NCBI GenBank assembly: GCA_032207245.1
Contig: CM063504.1
Coordinates: 19,717,907 to 19,781,906, forward strand
Length of the DNA stretch: 64,000 nt
Direction of reading: 5' to 3'
Origin: Pardosa pseudoannulata
Lineage: Eukaryota; Arthropoda; Arachnida; Araneae; Lycosidae
Of this stretch, positions 11,833 through 43,656 are shown piece after piece (positions within the stretch are counted from its first letter, which is position 1; each line of letters starts with the position of its first letter). Under the pieces are notes generated by a model that was given only the letters and a program-made list of their open reading frames with translations, did not search any database and was not told the DNA's origin. The translations under genes were made by a program, and so were the position numbers.

Positions 11833-14529
11833 CCATTTAAAAAGTGAAAGGAAAAAAAGGGTGCTTTTTTATTTTCAACAGGCCTATATTTTCATACAAT
11901 TTAATTATTAAAATATTTTAGTTTTGCATTAATGAATATAAATATTAAATATATATAGAATGCTTTTAAAGCATTTAAAGTGGAAAAACTGTAAATTTAC
12001 ATTCCAGTGAACTTAACATAAAAAAAAGAGATGACTGAACAGTAAGATATAAAATTTTATTCAATAACATGCCTAATAATGCAGTGAACAGTATGCAGCC
12101 TTTTGTGAGTTTAAAATCATAGAACATGAAGTCATTTTGATAATTTTAAGGCACTTGGTGATGTCAGTTTAGCCTTAAATTTATCAAAGTGTCTTTTATC
12201 ACGTAACATACAAAGAGAAAAATATAACAGTTCTGCCTGAATACTGGATTATAAATAGTATAACAAAACATAACCATATTGTGCGCTAAGAACAGCATTA
12301 TTGCACTCTGCTGTATATTCATCAGTATGGGGAATAGAAATACAATTCTAGCATAAATTTGGATGGATGAATATAAAGTAGCTGGTATGTTTCTTTAAAC
12401 AAACTTAGAATCATTTCAAAACAATAGGGCAAAATTTCAAGAATGAAAATTCCCCCTATTCTGCTGCATTTGGCCAAAATACTGAATCTAAACCAAATTA
12501 TATACACATAATAAAAGCTTTAAATACTGTAATATCTCTCTTAACTTTTTAATCTGTATAATATTTGTGCATTGGTTTAAACCAATATGTCACAGTACAA
12601 GGAAATCATTCAAACAGTATCAATATTCTGGAGTTTTAAATTACATTTTCATTTATTGACATGTTTAGAAATGTTTTATACTCACAGCTTTAGCACTGTA
12701 AATCCTACTGTATCACTGCTTAATCCTGAATAAAGGACAAGCAAGTCTAATTTAATGTTAATGGATTATATGCACAAAAGCTCACCATAAAATAACAATA
12801 AAAACTGCTATTTTAATAAGAAACTTAAAGGGAAAATCCATAGAAGCATCTTAAAAACAATACATAAAATTACAGCTTCCCATAAAACTTTGTTGATTAT
12901 ATTTTCTATAATCAGATGGAATGGCTTTCTTTTCCAGGCATATCTTACAATAAATGTATTCCTAACACGATATCTCAGGAATAAGATTATACTTTTTTTT
13001 TTAAGAATACCTATATTAAATCTCATCTAAGATCAAAACTTTCAATTTTCCATAAAATGAAAATGATATGTATTTTATATTTAATTAGTTAAGTTTTTTG
13101 GGAAAATATTTTAGTTTTGATAAAATAGCATTTCTTACATTGTATTACTAGAAATCAGGTAATAAAAAATAGAAAGAAAATTGTATTCAGCTGTTTGGAT
13201 TTTCTTCTTGTTTAAGAAGTATTAACACAAAGATGTATTTGTCTTTAGTATGTAAAAAGTAAAACTGATGAAAAAGTGTACTCAAATACAAAGGGAGAAA
13301 ACACTCGATTTTTAAAATTTTAGAATATATTTTTTTCATTTACAAAAATTTTACTTTAAAATATAAAGTAAACAACTGTTATCACAAAGTATACATATCA
13401 CAACTATATACACAAACTATTTAGAAGATTAAAAACTGCTTAAGTGGAGCATTTCCAGACAAGCAAACTGCTGTACACATTAAATGTGTTTAACTCCTAA
13501 TGTTATGACTGTACTTTAAGTTATACAGACAACCCTTTCCAAGTGGATACACACACTGACAGACAGTGATTGAATAATAGTTTTCACAACAAGTGTAGAA
13601 ATTATTCCATATGAAAACATAAATGTAATAAACAATATTTTCAAATACCATATCTACTTGTATATAACATACAACCCTCCTTTTTACAAAGAAAAATGGT
13701 AAAAAATTATAACATGTCTAACTTGTATCTAAAGATTTAACAGACAAATAACTTTCCAGATTATAAACAGAGTGCTATGTAAACTCAATGAATCAAGCTC
13801 CAGTGTTGTTTCAGATTTAGTCTAAGGATGACGCTAGTCTTAACTCAGTCCTTGACTTTTGTCATCAGTTGCCTGATGTCATTGGGAAGCTTTCAGCTAC
13901 TACAAAAGTGATTGCAGATGTTGAAATTAAAAACTTTGTAGCCCAGCTTTTTATGAGATGTTAAACAAAGGATCGCTTTTTCTCTATTTCTCTTCATTCT
14001 GTAAGAAAAGAGTATTTTGTGACAGCAGGTGAATAAGGTGAAGCGATCTAGTTGCACTGCAGTATTTGAGTTACAAGTAATGCATTATATAACAGAAAAT
14101 AGGAACTGTGCTTCAAGTTTGAAATTTGACATTTGAACTGAATTAGTGTTACTACAAGCACTGCTGAATAAAATAAATGCAATACAGGTGCAGAATCAAT
14201 ACAGCTACTGAGTACGATTTTCTTCTTTTTATTTTTTTACTTGAACACCAGTCTATTTGTATATTGCATGATTAGAGATATCACTAAAAATTATTTTATA
14301 TATAATGCATGCTCTGAGTTTCTACCTTATATTTTTTAGAACAAGGTGTGTGCTATTAACAAGTAAATATGGTAAATTTTTAAACTCAGACAACTGTTAA
14401 ATGTAATGTAACTACCTTGCAATATAAGTAAAATTATATGATTATAAAAATCTGCTTTCTGGAGTTTTTCTTCTCAAATATGGCACTGAGAGAGAGAGAA
14501 ATAACTCTTTGACATTATGTTTAAAAAGT
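11833..14529. other. Intergenic, no gene recognised
   Basis: AT-rich, few repeats, only short ORFs. Could hold a long 3' untranslated region of the minus-strand STK11 gene, but nothing in the sequence proves transcription. Confidence 0.35.
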
Positions 14530-14561
14530 GTTTACTAAGTACTTAAACATACTTAGTAAAC
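14530..14561. repeat. Perfect inverted repeat, 12-bp stem, 8-nt loop
   Basis: Left arm 'gtttactaagta' and right arm 'tacttagtaaac' are exact complements around 'cttaaaca'. Short enough to be chance in AT-rich DNA. Confidence 0.8.
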
Positions 14562-16889
14562 TGCTGGTAATTATAAATTATAATAAATAAAGTTGTAAAA
14601 GACAAATGGTTTCAGATTACTTCCTACTTTTAAAACATCGTACTATTTTAGTATTATTTTAAAAACACATGCGGTTGTCATGTTTAAAAATCAATTTCTT
14701 AGTACTGAAGGATAAGTAGCACCAGCAGTAACAGGATAGCCACTTAATGGAAATATTGACCACTATATTTTCTTAAAATCAAAAGAATTGTTACATTGAC
14801 ACACTTAACTTCTACTAAATAGCCTTGAATAAAAAGTCTAATTGAAACAGTATTATCATTTTATGCATTAAATAAACTATACAAATTTTGATTGGTGGAC
14901 TTCTAAATCAAATTAATGGTATACCTACTTAATATATATATATATATAATTCTGTTTATGGGTATGATTAAAAATAATGGTAGTTAAATAGGACTAGTTA
15001 GGAGTGCTATGGACAATTTTTTTGAGAACACAAGCTTATCAAACTGAGACTTATTACTTAAAGCTAAATCTGAATGGTTACAAATATCCATGCCAACAGC
15101 TGCATTTGAAAGAGCAAACTCCAGTAACAAAACAAAGCAATGATAATTAGAATAAGAAAAAAAAATATGTGATGTATTATAGAGTCTTATGACTTGATTA
15201 TTTAGCTTTACTTTCATTTTCACTAGACTAAAATCGTAAAAAATTACAGTTAAATTACTTATGTATAACAAATATTTCCAAAAGGTAAAAACAATGACAG
15301 CCTTTTTACAAAGTTCTGAGAACAAAAAGGTAGTCCACTATATGAGAAAAATGGAGACAATACTTTCTAATAAGGTTAATAATTCTTAATTTCTACCTAA
15401 AACAGCTTCTGTGATTAAGTTGATAACACAATATAAAATTTCTATTTGTTATAATTATATTTTTGTTTTGCCTGATTGTTATTATACAACAAGGTTAAAA
15501 TACACTGAAGTTATTTAATAGAAAAAATAAAAATAAAACAAAAAACTAAATAGTACTGACAGTTTCCACTTAGAAAGGAATTACTCAAATGTCTAATTTA
15601 AACAAATAAGATGGAATGAAATAAAAATTTTAAAGATTATATAAAACAATAAAAATGAATAATAATATATAATAATTATACAATACAAATTCATTACTTA
15701 ATAGATGGCTGTAAACTTTGTAGACTTATGAATATTTGAAAATTTAGAAAATTCTGATACTTTTTCTCTTAAAACAACAAACAAGCTGCATAAACATATA
15801 CATAATGCTTTTAAGTACCTTAAAGAAACAATACATAGATACGCAATGCTATAAATTCCATGAAGTGAACATTTTATAAGTCTTATTGATATCCAAATAG
15901 AAAATAAGATATAATTCATTATTAGTTTATAAATCTTCACACAATCATGAGTAAAATACTATTGTAATTATAAAAACTTTAGAACTTTAATTACAATCAT
16001 GTAAAATATTTTCAAACTCTTACATTTTTTTTTTAAATCCTTTATTTATTTTTATGAGCAATTAGAAGTTATAGATCAATTCTAGGAGCATTAGAACTAT
16101 AAAACTCCCCTAGAAATTTTAGTTAACGAAAAAAGAAAAAAAATATAATTTTTTACAATGCCTTTCACTGTTTTCTTAGTTCATTATACCTGATAACTTC
16201 ATAAATATGTAGATTTAGCTGACTGTTAACTGGGAAAATATTTCACTCAATATCTTTTGTGATATGTTTATACAAAATACAATCAATAATGCAGTATTAT
16301 AAAATTAAACACCAGAAAAAAATACTGCAGTTTATTACTCAATAACTTTGAGTAAGCTTTTAAAAATTACTTCATACACAATGTAAAACTTACACATATG
16401 TATAAAATCGTAAAATTTCTTTTGCCAATTATTATTTCATGCTTTATGCAAGGTGTTAATAAATCCAATTACAAAGAAGTTTAAAATCCATTTAAATATT
16501 AAATTTGAAGTTTAAACTATGATTCCTTTAAAAAGTTTTCAATTGCATATATGCAATACTGTAACATCTTAGATAAAAAGTAAACAATCATTTCAATGAG
16601 AATAATTAAAAATGAGATAATATTAATTTACTCACACACTATTTTAAATAATGGAGAAGAGTAACAAATGAGTACAACTATATGACATCAAATTAGTATA
16701 TTATGCAAGTGATACAACAATAATAAAGACAAAGACAACTGAACACAGTTTAAGAGAGCTGGTGTATAATTTCACATAATATATACTTGTGAGCATATAG
16801 TATTAATTATATGCATACAAATACAACGGAGATAAGTTGGGGGATAAACTTATGTAATAATGAAATCTAAAGCTTATTTGTTACATATT
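14562..16889. other. Intergenic, no gene recognised
   Basis: AT-rich. A 113-codon minus-strand ORF at 14984-15325 has no recognisable domain and a composition like the surrounding non-coding DNA. A short (AT)n lies near 14934-14948. Confidence 0.35.
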
Positions 16890-16938
16890 AATACATACAT
16901 GCATGCATGTATATGTACATATATATGTGTGTGTGTGA
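16890..16938. repeat. Compound microsatellite (ATAC/ATGC/AT/GT)
   Basis: Consecutive runs 'atacatacatgcatgcatg', 'tatatgtacatatatatg' and 'tgtgtgtgtg'. Confidence 0.85.
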
Positions 16939-17146
16939 ATGTAAATCAAAATTCTAGTTTTACTTTACAATTTTTAACATTTAAAAATTTTACTAACTCA
17001 ATTAATTTGAGAAAATTTCTAAAAAAAAAAAGAGCTAATAAAGTAAATAAGAAATTGCCTTTGTTTAATTAGTATTAAAATAAAAATTAATAATTTTATT
17101 CAGTATTGAGAATTTGAAATACTTATGACATCTAATTCAATTTGTC

Positions 17147-17168
17147 AAGCTTGATATTTATCAAGCTT
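17147..17168. repeat. Palindrome, 10-bp stem, 2-nt spacer
   Basis: 'aagcttgata' and 'tatcaagctt' are exact inverted copies separated by two T. It contains two HindIII-type AAGCTT cores and lies 8 bp before another stem. Confidence 0.85.
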
Positions 17169-17176
17169 AAATAACA

Positions 17177-17210
17177 TTATGTATTGTCCTTATTCAGGGA
17201 CAATACATAA
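17177..17210. repeat. Inverted repeat, 13-bp stem, 8-nt loop
   Basis: 'ttatgtattgtcc' (17177-17189) and 'ggacaatacataa' (17198-17210) are exact complements. Confidence 0.85.
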
Positions 17211-17460
17211 CATTTTTTGCTTACTTTTCTTATTTATTATTTTCTACTACTAATTTAAATTTTGTTTGCTATTTAGAAAAACAAAGAGCTAGAAGATCTT
17301 AAATACATTAGGATATTTTATAATTAATATAGCAGTGGTCAAGACAAATTATTTAAAATAAAATTCAAACAGAAATGAGTGAATTATTGAGGAAAATTTA
17401 ATCAACACTATAATTTTTTTATGAATAAAAAGTAAGATTACAAATTTATCTGCAATAGTA

Positions 17461-17529
17461 AAATGTTTCTTTAAGTGACAGAAGCAGAGGATGACAAATC
17501 CTCTGCTTCTGTCACTTAAAGAAACATTT
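17461..17529. repeat. Perfect 31-bp inverted repeat (hairpin), 7-nt loop
   Basis: The left arm 17461-17491 and right arm 17499-17529 are exact reverse complements over all 31 bases; the loop is TGACAAA. The arms are moderately GC-rich in the middle ('gtgacagaagcagagga'). Such length without a mismatch implies either recent origin or selection for the stem. It is too short and too perfect for an ordinary animal miRNA precursor, though a small hairpin RNA or a foldback replication error could both give it. Confidence 0.95.
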
Positions 17530-17803
17530 ATAAATATGCTAATTTAAGAACCCATCTCCATTTATATGAGTAAATTTATGATATTGAATGAAATTAATAT
17601 ATTGAGATAAAACTCTTTATTTAAAATGCAAAATATTTTTTGGTAAAATGACAATATTAGGACAAGGTGGAGAGAGGAAACTCAACTTACCCCAAATATA
17701 ATTAAAAAAAAATATTTTAAAAATTTCTTTACTACCCCTTCCTTTTTTCTAGCATAAACATAAATCCTACCACTGTCATACTTTAACTTTACCATATGTA
17801 TCA
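17530..17803. other. Intergenic, no gene recognised
   Basis: AT-rich with nothing recognisable between the hairpin and the CATG/CA microsatellite. Confidence 0.4.
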
Positions 17804-17849
17804 TGCATGCATGCATGCATACACACTCACACACACACACATATATATA
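17804..17849. repeat. Compound microsatellite (CATG)n(CA)n(TA)n
   Basis: CATG repeats run into CA and then TA dinucleotides, directly abutting the left end of the pogo-like element. Confidence 0.9.
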
Positions 17850-18484
17850 TAGTGGAAATTCACTTATCTAAATATTAGGGAGTAGGGACAATTCTTTATA
17901 TGTGAATAGTTGTTGTTTTTGCCTACAAAAACATGAAAACACTACTATGCTGTTTTTTAATAAATAAACATAGTTTATAGGTAAATGTGATATTTATATT
18001 AATATCTGTAAACTAGGAAAAAAAAGAATTGATTTCATCTATATTAAATACAGCAGGTTTCTGTATTCATTAAACACATACATAAATATGTGCATCGAAT
18101 ACTTTTTATAAAATAATTTTAAACTAAAATAATATTAAATGCTAAAAGAAATAGAAAACACAAAATCTCCTCTAGTTGAAGAACAATACTAATAAAAATT
18201 GTGTAAGGAAAAGGAAGAAAGGCATAGGGAGATGTTAATATGCATAGTACAAGTCTGTTCATGAAAACTTTTTGCTCCATTCTCACATCTAAATAAAATT
18301 TGTTTAAAATTTTTATGGAGGGGGTTGAACATTCTTTTATATATGTGAATGCTTCATATAACTGCATATTCATATAAGTAAAAATTTTATTATATAGGCC
18401 CTATGAGAGTTTCCCCAGAGAACTAGAACTTCATGTAACTAAATATTTCATATAAGTTAGTTTTGTATAAACGAGTTTACACTA
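17850..18484. mobile_element. pogo-like non-autonomous DNA element, 635 bp
   Basis: Left end 'tagtggaaattcacttatct' and right end (complement) 'tagtgtaaactcgtttatac' are inverted repeats flanked by TA. The first ~300 bases align with the left part of the longer element at 46341-48502, sharing 'tttttgcctac/tgg', 'aaatacagca' and 'ctttttataaaa' blocks in the same order. Same family, probably a shortened relative; no coding capacity. Confidence 0.75.
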
Positions 18485-19144
18485 TATAGGTATATTATAA
18501 ATCAAAGAACAATTTTATGACAAAGTTATTAGTCATTTAAAACTAGAAGTTATATGAATAGCTGCCTTCCTACAGTAGACAAACATCTTTATAGTTTCAA
18601 ATAGGATTATTAAATATTGTTTATTGGACACAAGATTAAGAATGCCACTTTTGTACTTGCACTCAATTAATTGTACTGTCAAAATTAAATGCATACTAGT
18701 TAAGGTACACATTGTATAATGGACACCCCATATTAATAAAGCTATTTTAGTTGTTTTTTGCCAATAAAAATTGTACTGATAAAAGGAAAAGCAAAGTAAC
18801 ATTAATAGAATGGAAACAAAATTTAAAACTTCCTTTAATAATGCACAGTTTCATGTATTGATATGGCTTAGAGAAAAATTTAAAGTTATAGTTAAATAAC
18901 TTCGACAAAAATTAAGTAATTTACTTTCTTTTTGTATATGTGCATATATAAACAGCTTCATGATTTTTTTCCTAATGAAAACTACCACAATTTATGCAAA
19001 TATAAGTATAAAAGTAAAACATACGATATTTCTTAAATATCTTCATGATTGAAGAATGTTACTTTATTAATAGGCAAGTAGTTATGATCATATGAACTAA
19101 ACCAAAAGTCAGACTAATTACAGTTAAATCTAGTCATATAGTTT
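18485..19144. other. Intergenic, no gene recognised
   Basis: AT-rich with short ORFs only, no recognisable repeat. Confidence 0.35.
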
Positions 19145-19158
19145 CATCTTGCATTAGA

Positions 19159-19320
19159 TTGGTTGGTTTGTTCGCTCGGAGAGCTATGGTCTACTGTTTA
19201 GCTATGAGGGCTAATGAGACTAGGAGCTACTACTTAAAGCCAATTCCAAACATCCATGCTAGCAGTGGGATTCAAACCCATGAACTCCAGTATCAAAGAG
19301 CAAGGTCCCAACCATTCAGC
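19159..19320 (-). mobile_element. SINE family A copy with 14-bp target-site duplication
   Basis: Reverse-oriented copy: tail 'ttggttggtttg', body 'ggtctactgttta...gagggctaatgagac', head with 'gggattcaaaccc' (reverse of the B box) and 'accattcagc'. The flanks 'catcttgcattaga' at 19145-19158 and 19321-19334 are identical, which fixes both ends and shows insertion by target-primed retroposition. Confidence 0.92.
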
Positions 19321-19334
19321 CATCTTGCATTAGA

Positions 19335-20860
19335 AAGGACTATTATTGCTGAAAGTAATTTTCCCGTAGTTTATCCATATAACTTTTGACAAGAAAATAT
19401 AATTTAAAATTTATAAAGATAAAATTTAGTTGATAAATCTGTACTTTAAACAGTCTGTAAATAATTGGAAATGAAAGATAAACTGCTGCACAAAACTAAA
19501 AATATAGCCATAATATATCTATTAATAAACACAGATTTAAAAAAGAGCTTGCTATAGATATTACGTCTTTATAGTTAAGATTTGGCCCTAAAATTTGTTT
19601 AGCAGCAAGTGACAGAAACAAACCCAAGCTAATAACTTGTTACAAATCTAAATTCTAATAAAGTATATTTTGAAACCTTAAAGATGGCATGCTGCTGAAA
19701 AGAAAACTCTTTGGAGATGGGTGCATCATATATGCAAATTTACTAACAGTCAGGGGATGCACTGATGTACATCTCCATAACTGCAATGTTATGACAAATG
19801 GGTATACCATATATGCTTTTTCAAACAAACATGTTTCTCATAATATTAGTTTCTATCTTTTGCATTTAAACTTTAATTAGTATCTTTGAAAATATCTTGA
19901 TTTCTATATTAGTTATATTATTGTTAATTATAATTACAGAAAAAATCAAAACAATTGATTAAAAAAACTTAATTCAAAAGTTTGCTTAGAGACATGAAAT
20001 ATTCCATTGCATGAAATTGTACTACTTTATTGTATTATGCTGTCCCCAAGGTGAGTTATGCTAGGTGGCATGCTGTTGTGTAAAAGGGTTAAGGTTAGAA
20101 GCATATAATAAAATATCATTCAATATTGCAGTGCTAGAATGGAGATAGAATAAATTTTTGCTAATTAACGAGACACCATTATAATTTAATTACATCGATG
20201 TCTCACTACAGTGTGAGAAACTTATATGTATTTTCTTTTTTTTATATTAAAACATTATTACTGCACAAAGTTCTTGCATTTTGAGAAATACAAGCACCCT
20301 GTATTTTGGATAAATCTGTTTCATTATATGCAAAATCATCTCATTCTTCTAAATTTGTTTAACAAAAAAATAAAATGTTAAATCTTTTTATTATATGCAA
20401 AATTCTTACATTTCATTCTTTGTACCTCTATCTTTGTTTCTTTTCTGACCACTGGTCATCTTATTACAAAAGAAATACACACAAGCATTTCCCAATAAGC
20501 AGGGCATTACCAACACCTCCCTCGGGAGGGGGGAGAACATTACTTAATGTGATATTTTCTCTTTCTGTGGAATCTGGCAGTGAACAACATACACTTCATA
20601 TTAGCATATTATGAGCTTCTTTCTCATATGAAACAAGTGTTATTCCTCCCACAGTAGAATAGAAACCACCTTAGCTAGGATGCAATTTTGCAAAATAATA
20701 TACATCATTTTATACACAAAGAAAAATTTTGTTCAATTATGGTGAATATTTTTTCTAATGCTTATTCATGGGGTAAAGGAGAGAAATTCTTGCTCATTTT
20801 TTTTCTGTGATGAGAACCCTGTATATATTATAATAATTAATTAGATTAGATAGCCAAAAT
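19335..20860. other. Intergenic, no gene recognised
   Basis: AT-rich. A GGGTTAA at 20087-20093 resembles a piggyBac right end but no matching left end was found. No coding signals. Confidence 0.35.
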
Positions 20861-20881
20861 ACACACACACACACACACACA
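20861..20881. repeat. (AC)10 microsatellite
   Basis: Uninterrupted AC dinucleotides. Confidence 0.95.
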
Positions 20882-21221
20882 AGTAGTTTTAATTCATTGC
20901 TAGCCTTTCTCCTCAGAATCTTACAATGGATATTTTGTATACAGAGCTTGGTCTCATAGTTAAGCTGTTTTCTCTTCCTTTTGGTCTTTCATTTTTGGGG
21001 AAAAAAAATGTTGCAGTACTCAGATGAGATATCAATTACAGACAAATGTTACTACTGGGGGAAAACTAGTTTTACTGCGATAGAAGACAAAATATAAAAA
21101 AAGAAGGTCTCCTCTGGGGAGTCAGGCCCACCAAAACAACTGGCCCTCCTGTTGGTCTATAGAATTTACATAGTATGGCTGCTGTACCTTTTTGTACATA
21201 GTGTAGCTTTTTGTTACAGAG
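20882..21221. other. Intergenic, no gene recognised
   Basis: Nothing recognised; 'gtagctttttgttacagagga' near 21203 is a partial echo of the SINE A body that follows. Confidence 0.35.
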
Positions 21222-21330
21222 GACTGCAGTCTATTTTTGTTACAAAAGGACTAATTAGACCAAGACCTACTACTCAAAGCCAATTTAAAATGGATTTAGA
21301 CATCCATGTCAGCCACTGCACTAGTAAACT

Positions 21331-21369
<39 letters not shown>

Positions 21370-21400
21370 GTGCCCTACTGATTTGACAATTGTACAGCTT
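21222..21400 (-). mobile_element. SINE family A relic interrupted by an (AT)n expansion
   Basis: Reverse SINE A body: 'ctgcagtctatttttgttac', 'actaattagaccaagaccta', 'tcaaagccaattt' and 'gacatccatgtcagccactg'. A 33-bp (AT)n at 21335-21367 replaces part of the head; 'gtgccctactgattt' after it resembles the head end. Confidence 0.65.
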
Positions 21401-22500
21401 TAAATGGGTTAAGACTAATGCATATATGGTACACCCATTGCAATAAAGTTAATAACTAAATTTTAAATTTTGTAACTTTTGACAGAAAATGCAGAGATCA
21501 TGCATATATTAAAGAAAAATTCAAAACAGCAAACAATAATAATTTTCTCCAGATGAAAATTTAGCTAAACTGATAATCAAATATAAAATTTAAATAAAAG
21601 TGCAGAATAGTTAAATTATTTATAAACAATATAATATTCAATTCTTTGAGTACAACAAAACCATGCTTTTTGACAAAATATGAATATGTGGTTCGCAGGT
21701 AGTAGAAAGAATGTAGACATACAAGACAGCATCCTACCTGTTCTGACATCACATGCCAAAAATCTAATGGAGAAAATCTCAAGTGTGTACAGTTAAAAGG
21801 TAATTGATCTTCTTTCATATTCATAATTATTAATATTTTAAAAAAATACACCAAAACAGTTTAGGCAAGAAATTAATTTTACTTTCAGAATTTGAAAACA
21901 GAAGAGAAAAAAATAATTTACACTCTTTAAAATGTGGGGAAAACAAGTTACTAAAAAAAAGGTAGAAAAATGACAGCCTAATTTAAGCACCCATAAATTA
22001 AATTTCCCCTTTTCTCTAAAAAATATTAATGTGACAAAAGTAAGTTTATATTCATAATTGCTTAGTGTCGAAATCTTTGTTTAATCATGAGAAAATTTGA
22101 TTATAAAAGTTAAAAATAATAAACTATGTCCTGAGGAAATTAAAACCGCATTGAAATAAATTAAAAAAAAAAAAGACCCACTATTCACAGATAAAAAATT
22201 ACTATTTGATACCTATGAATAGAAATATTCCTACAATTTTATTCATCTTGACTGAAATCGATATTTTTCAGATAATTTATCTGGAACATAAGCAAGCTGA
22301 ATGATAAATTAACAAATCTGGAAAAAGAGAGGGTGAGCTGGAAGGAGGAGGATATTTGGCTTAAAAATATCTTGAGATACACAACAAATTTAATCAAAAT
22401 ATGTTAGAAAATAATTTAAAAACAATTTGTTTCTAACAAAAATGTTATTTTACTGCCAAGTATTCTATTTAAACAATGCTAAGTATAATTTTAATCTATT

Positions 22501-22502
<2 letters not shown>
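21401..22502. other. Intergenic, no gene recognised
   Basis: AT-rich, no clear repeats. A 97-codon minus ORF (21561-21854) shows no domain signal. Confidence 0.35.

Positions 22503-22575
<73 letters not shown>
22503..22575. repeat. (AT)36 microsatellite
   Basis: 73 bp of uninterrupted AT dinucleotides. Confidence 0.95.
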
Positions 22576-22578
<3 letters not shown>

Positions 22579-24194
22579 AAGAACATGTTTAACTTTACTG
22601 TTTTACCTCAATTTTGGAAGTACAACTAAACTGAAGCAACATTTCTCATTCATCAAAGTTCATGTGTATAAATTACTTCCAATACATTACATAGCTATTT
22701 TTAAGTTACTGGCAAATACGAAAAATATCAGTGGAACATAGGGTGGGGGTGGGGACAAAATGTAGAAAGGCAAATTTTTCCCTTAATGCATTTAACATTG
22801 ATTAAAAAAATAATAACAATACACAGGAAACCTATGCAGGTAAATTTGATAAAACAAATAATTAATGTGTGCGTTCAAAGCCTTATATATATATATATAT
22901 ATAATGCTCTGAACATTTAAATTATGCTCTTGCAACAAGTGATATGAGTTAAATAATACTACTGGATTAAAATATTTCTTTCTCTTGGATATAAAGACTT
23001 ATTGAATGAAATAAAACAAGTGGTTTTCAGGCTTAAAGTACACAATTACACAAATTGTCTCCAAATGTTAAAGATTGAATTTGCACAAAACATGCCTGTA
23101 TATTATATTTCATGATACAGTTAATAGAATAGCAGAATTTTGAAAACAGAGTCTCTATACAAAGACTAAATATAATTTTACATAGAATTAATAGTAATAC
23201 ACTAAGGACATATATTGAATTTCACATGAATGAGGGTAGTAATCTTCATTTCTGAGTACTATTATTATATAAATTTAATTTATAGTACAAGACCAGGAAG
23301 CTCATTTTACACTCCTGAAGAGTAATATGAGATTACTAAGTTAGATCTTGACTTCCGAATAAATAACTACCACAAAAATCTTCATAAAAATTACTAAATA
23401 TTGTGTTAACATAAGCTGCATCTAAACTTGTATATCAATAAGACTAAATCATTTAAATAAAACCTTTATTTCTTTCAGTAAACTCTTCCCAGATACACAA
23501 CAATATCATAATCATATAAAAAAAATACTCAATATTATATAACTTATCCTATTTATTTTCTTTACAAGTTTTACTGGCTTTATCTCATCTATATAAGAGA
23601 AAATAATTGCACAAAAACTTGAGTTTTAAATTGCTATAAACTATTTAAGGTAATTTAAGACTCAGTTTTAAGTCCAGTATTTAAAAGAAATATAATTAAA
23701 AAAAAAAAAAATTCTAACACTGTTACCTTAGTTTATGCATAGGTAAAATATATTTTAACTTTCTTATGTATAAAAATACAACTGTTTTATATTTGTGTCA
23801 CAGAAGAACAGAGTAAATGTTTAGTAAGACTATTTTTACATATAAGATTGTGTTAGTGATTGAAGTTTGATTATTAGCATAGGAGAAAAATAGAAGTTCT
23901 TGTACTCTTTTAAATAAGCATTTGTAGACAAAAACATTACAATAATCAAAATCTTACATTGTTAAGAACTTCAAATTACATAACAAGAAAAACAAGTTTT
24001 GATACTTTTAATAATACTAAATTCTACAAAAAAATTTAATATCCCACAACTGAACAAAATTATTGGTATAATCAAAATAATCTAATGACTAGATAATCAG
24101 TTTATATACAATTTTCATTGTCAGTATCACAATTTAAATTTATTTTTCAGCATAGTAGCCATATCTTTCATACTTTCACTGAGACTCATAAATG
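22576..24194. other. Intergenic or STK11 3' untranslated region
   Basis: AT-rich with a short (AT)n at 22884-22903. It lies downstream of the STK11 stop on the minus strand and could be transcribed as 3' UTR, but no boundary is visible. Confidence 0.35.
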
Positions 24195-24200
24195 TTTATT
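24195..24200 (-). terminator. Candidate polyadenylation signal of STK11
   Basis: TTTATT on the plus strand (AATAAA on the minus) 180 bases after the STK11 stop codon. Other hexamers occur further down, so the true site is not determined. Confidence 0.3.
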
Positions 24201-24379
24201 AAATTTTAAGACACACCAGCACAAGCAGAGTAATGCACAATTTAAAATGAAGAGTAAAAAAATATATCAATTTTCATAACACACATATTTGTTAAATAAA
24301 ACATACCAGCTGTACCATGAGAGTACAATTTAATAAAAATTCCATAATCAGCAACATGTAAAGAACTTTTGATCCAACG

Positions 24380-43656
<19,277 letters not shown>

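Noticed and set aside
14984..15325. 113-codon minus-strand ORF
   Set aside because: No recognisable domain, composition equal to the local AT-rich DNA, and no splice or promoter context.
16890..17850. CRISPR-like or telomere-like array
   Set aside because: The repeats are ordinary compound microsatellites without spacers or telomere units.
20087..20093. GGGTTAA as the right end of a piggyBac element
   Set aside because: No matching TTAACCC left end or inverted repeat was found upstream.
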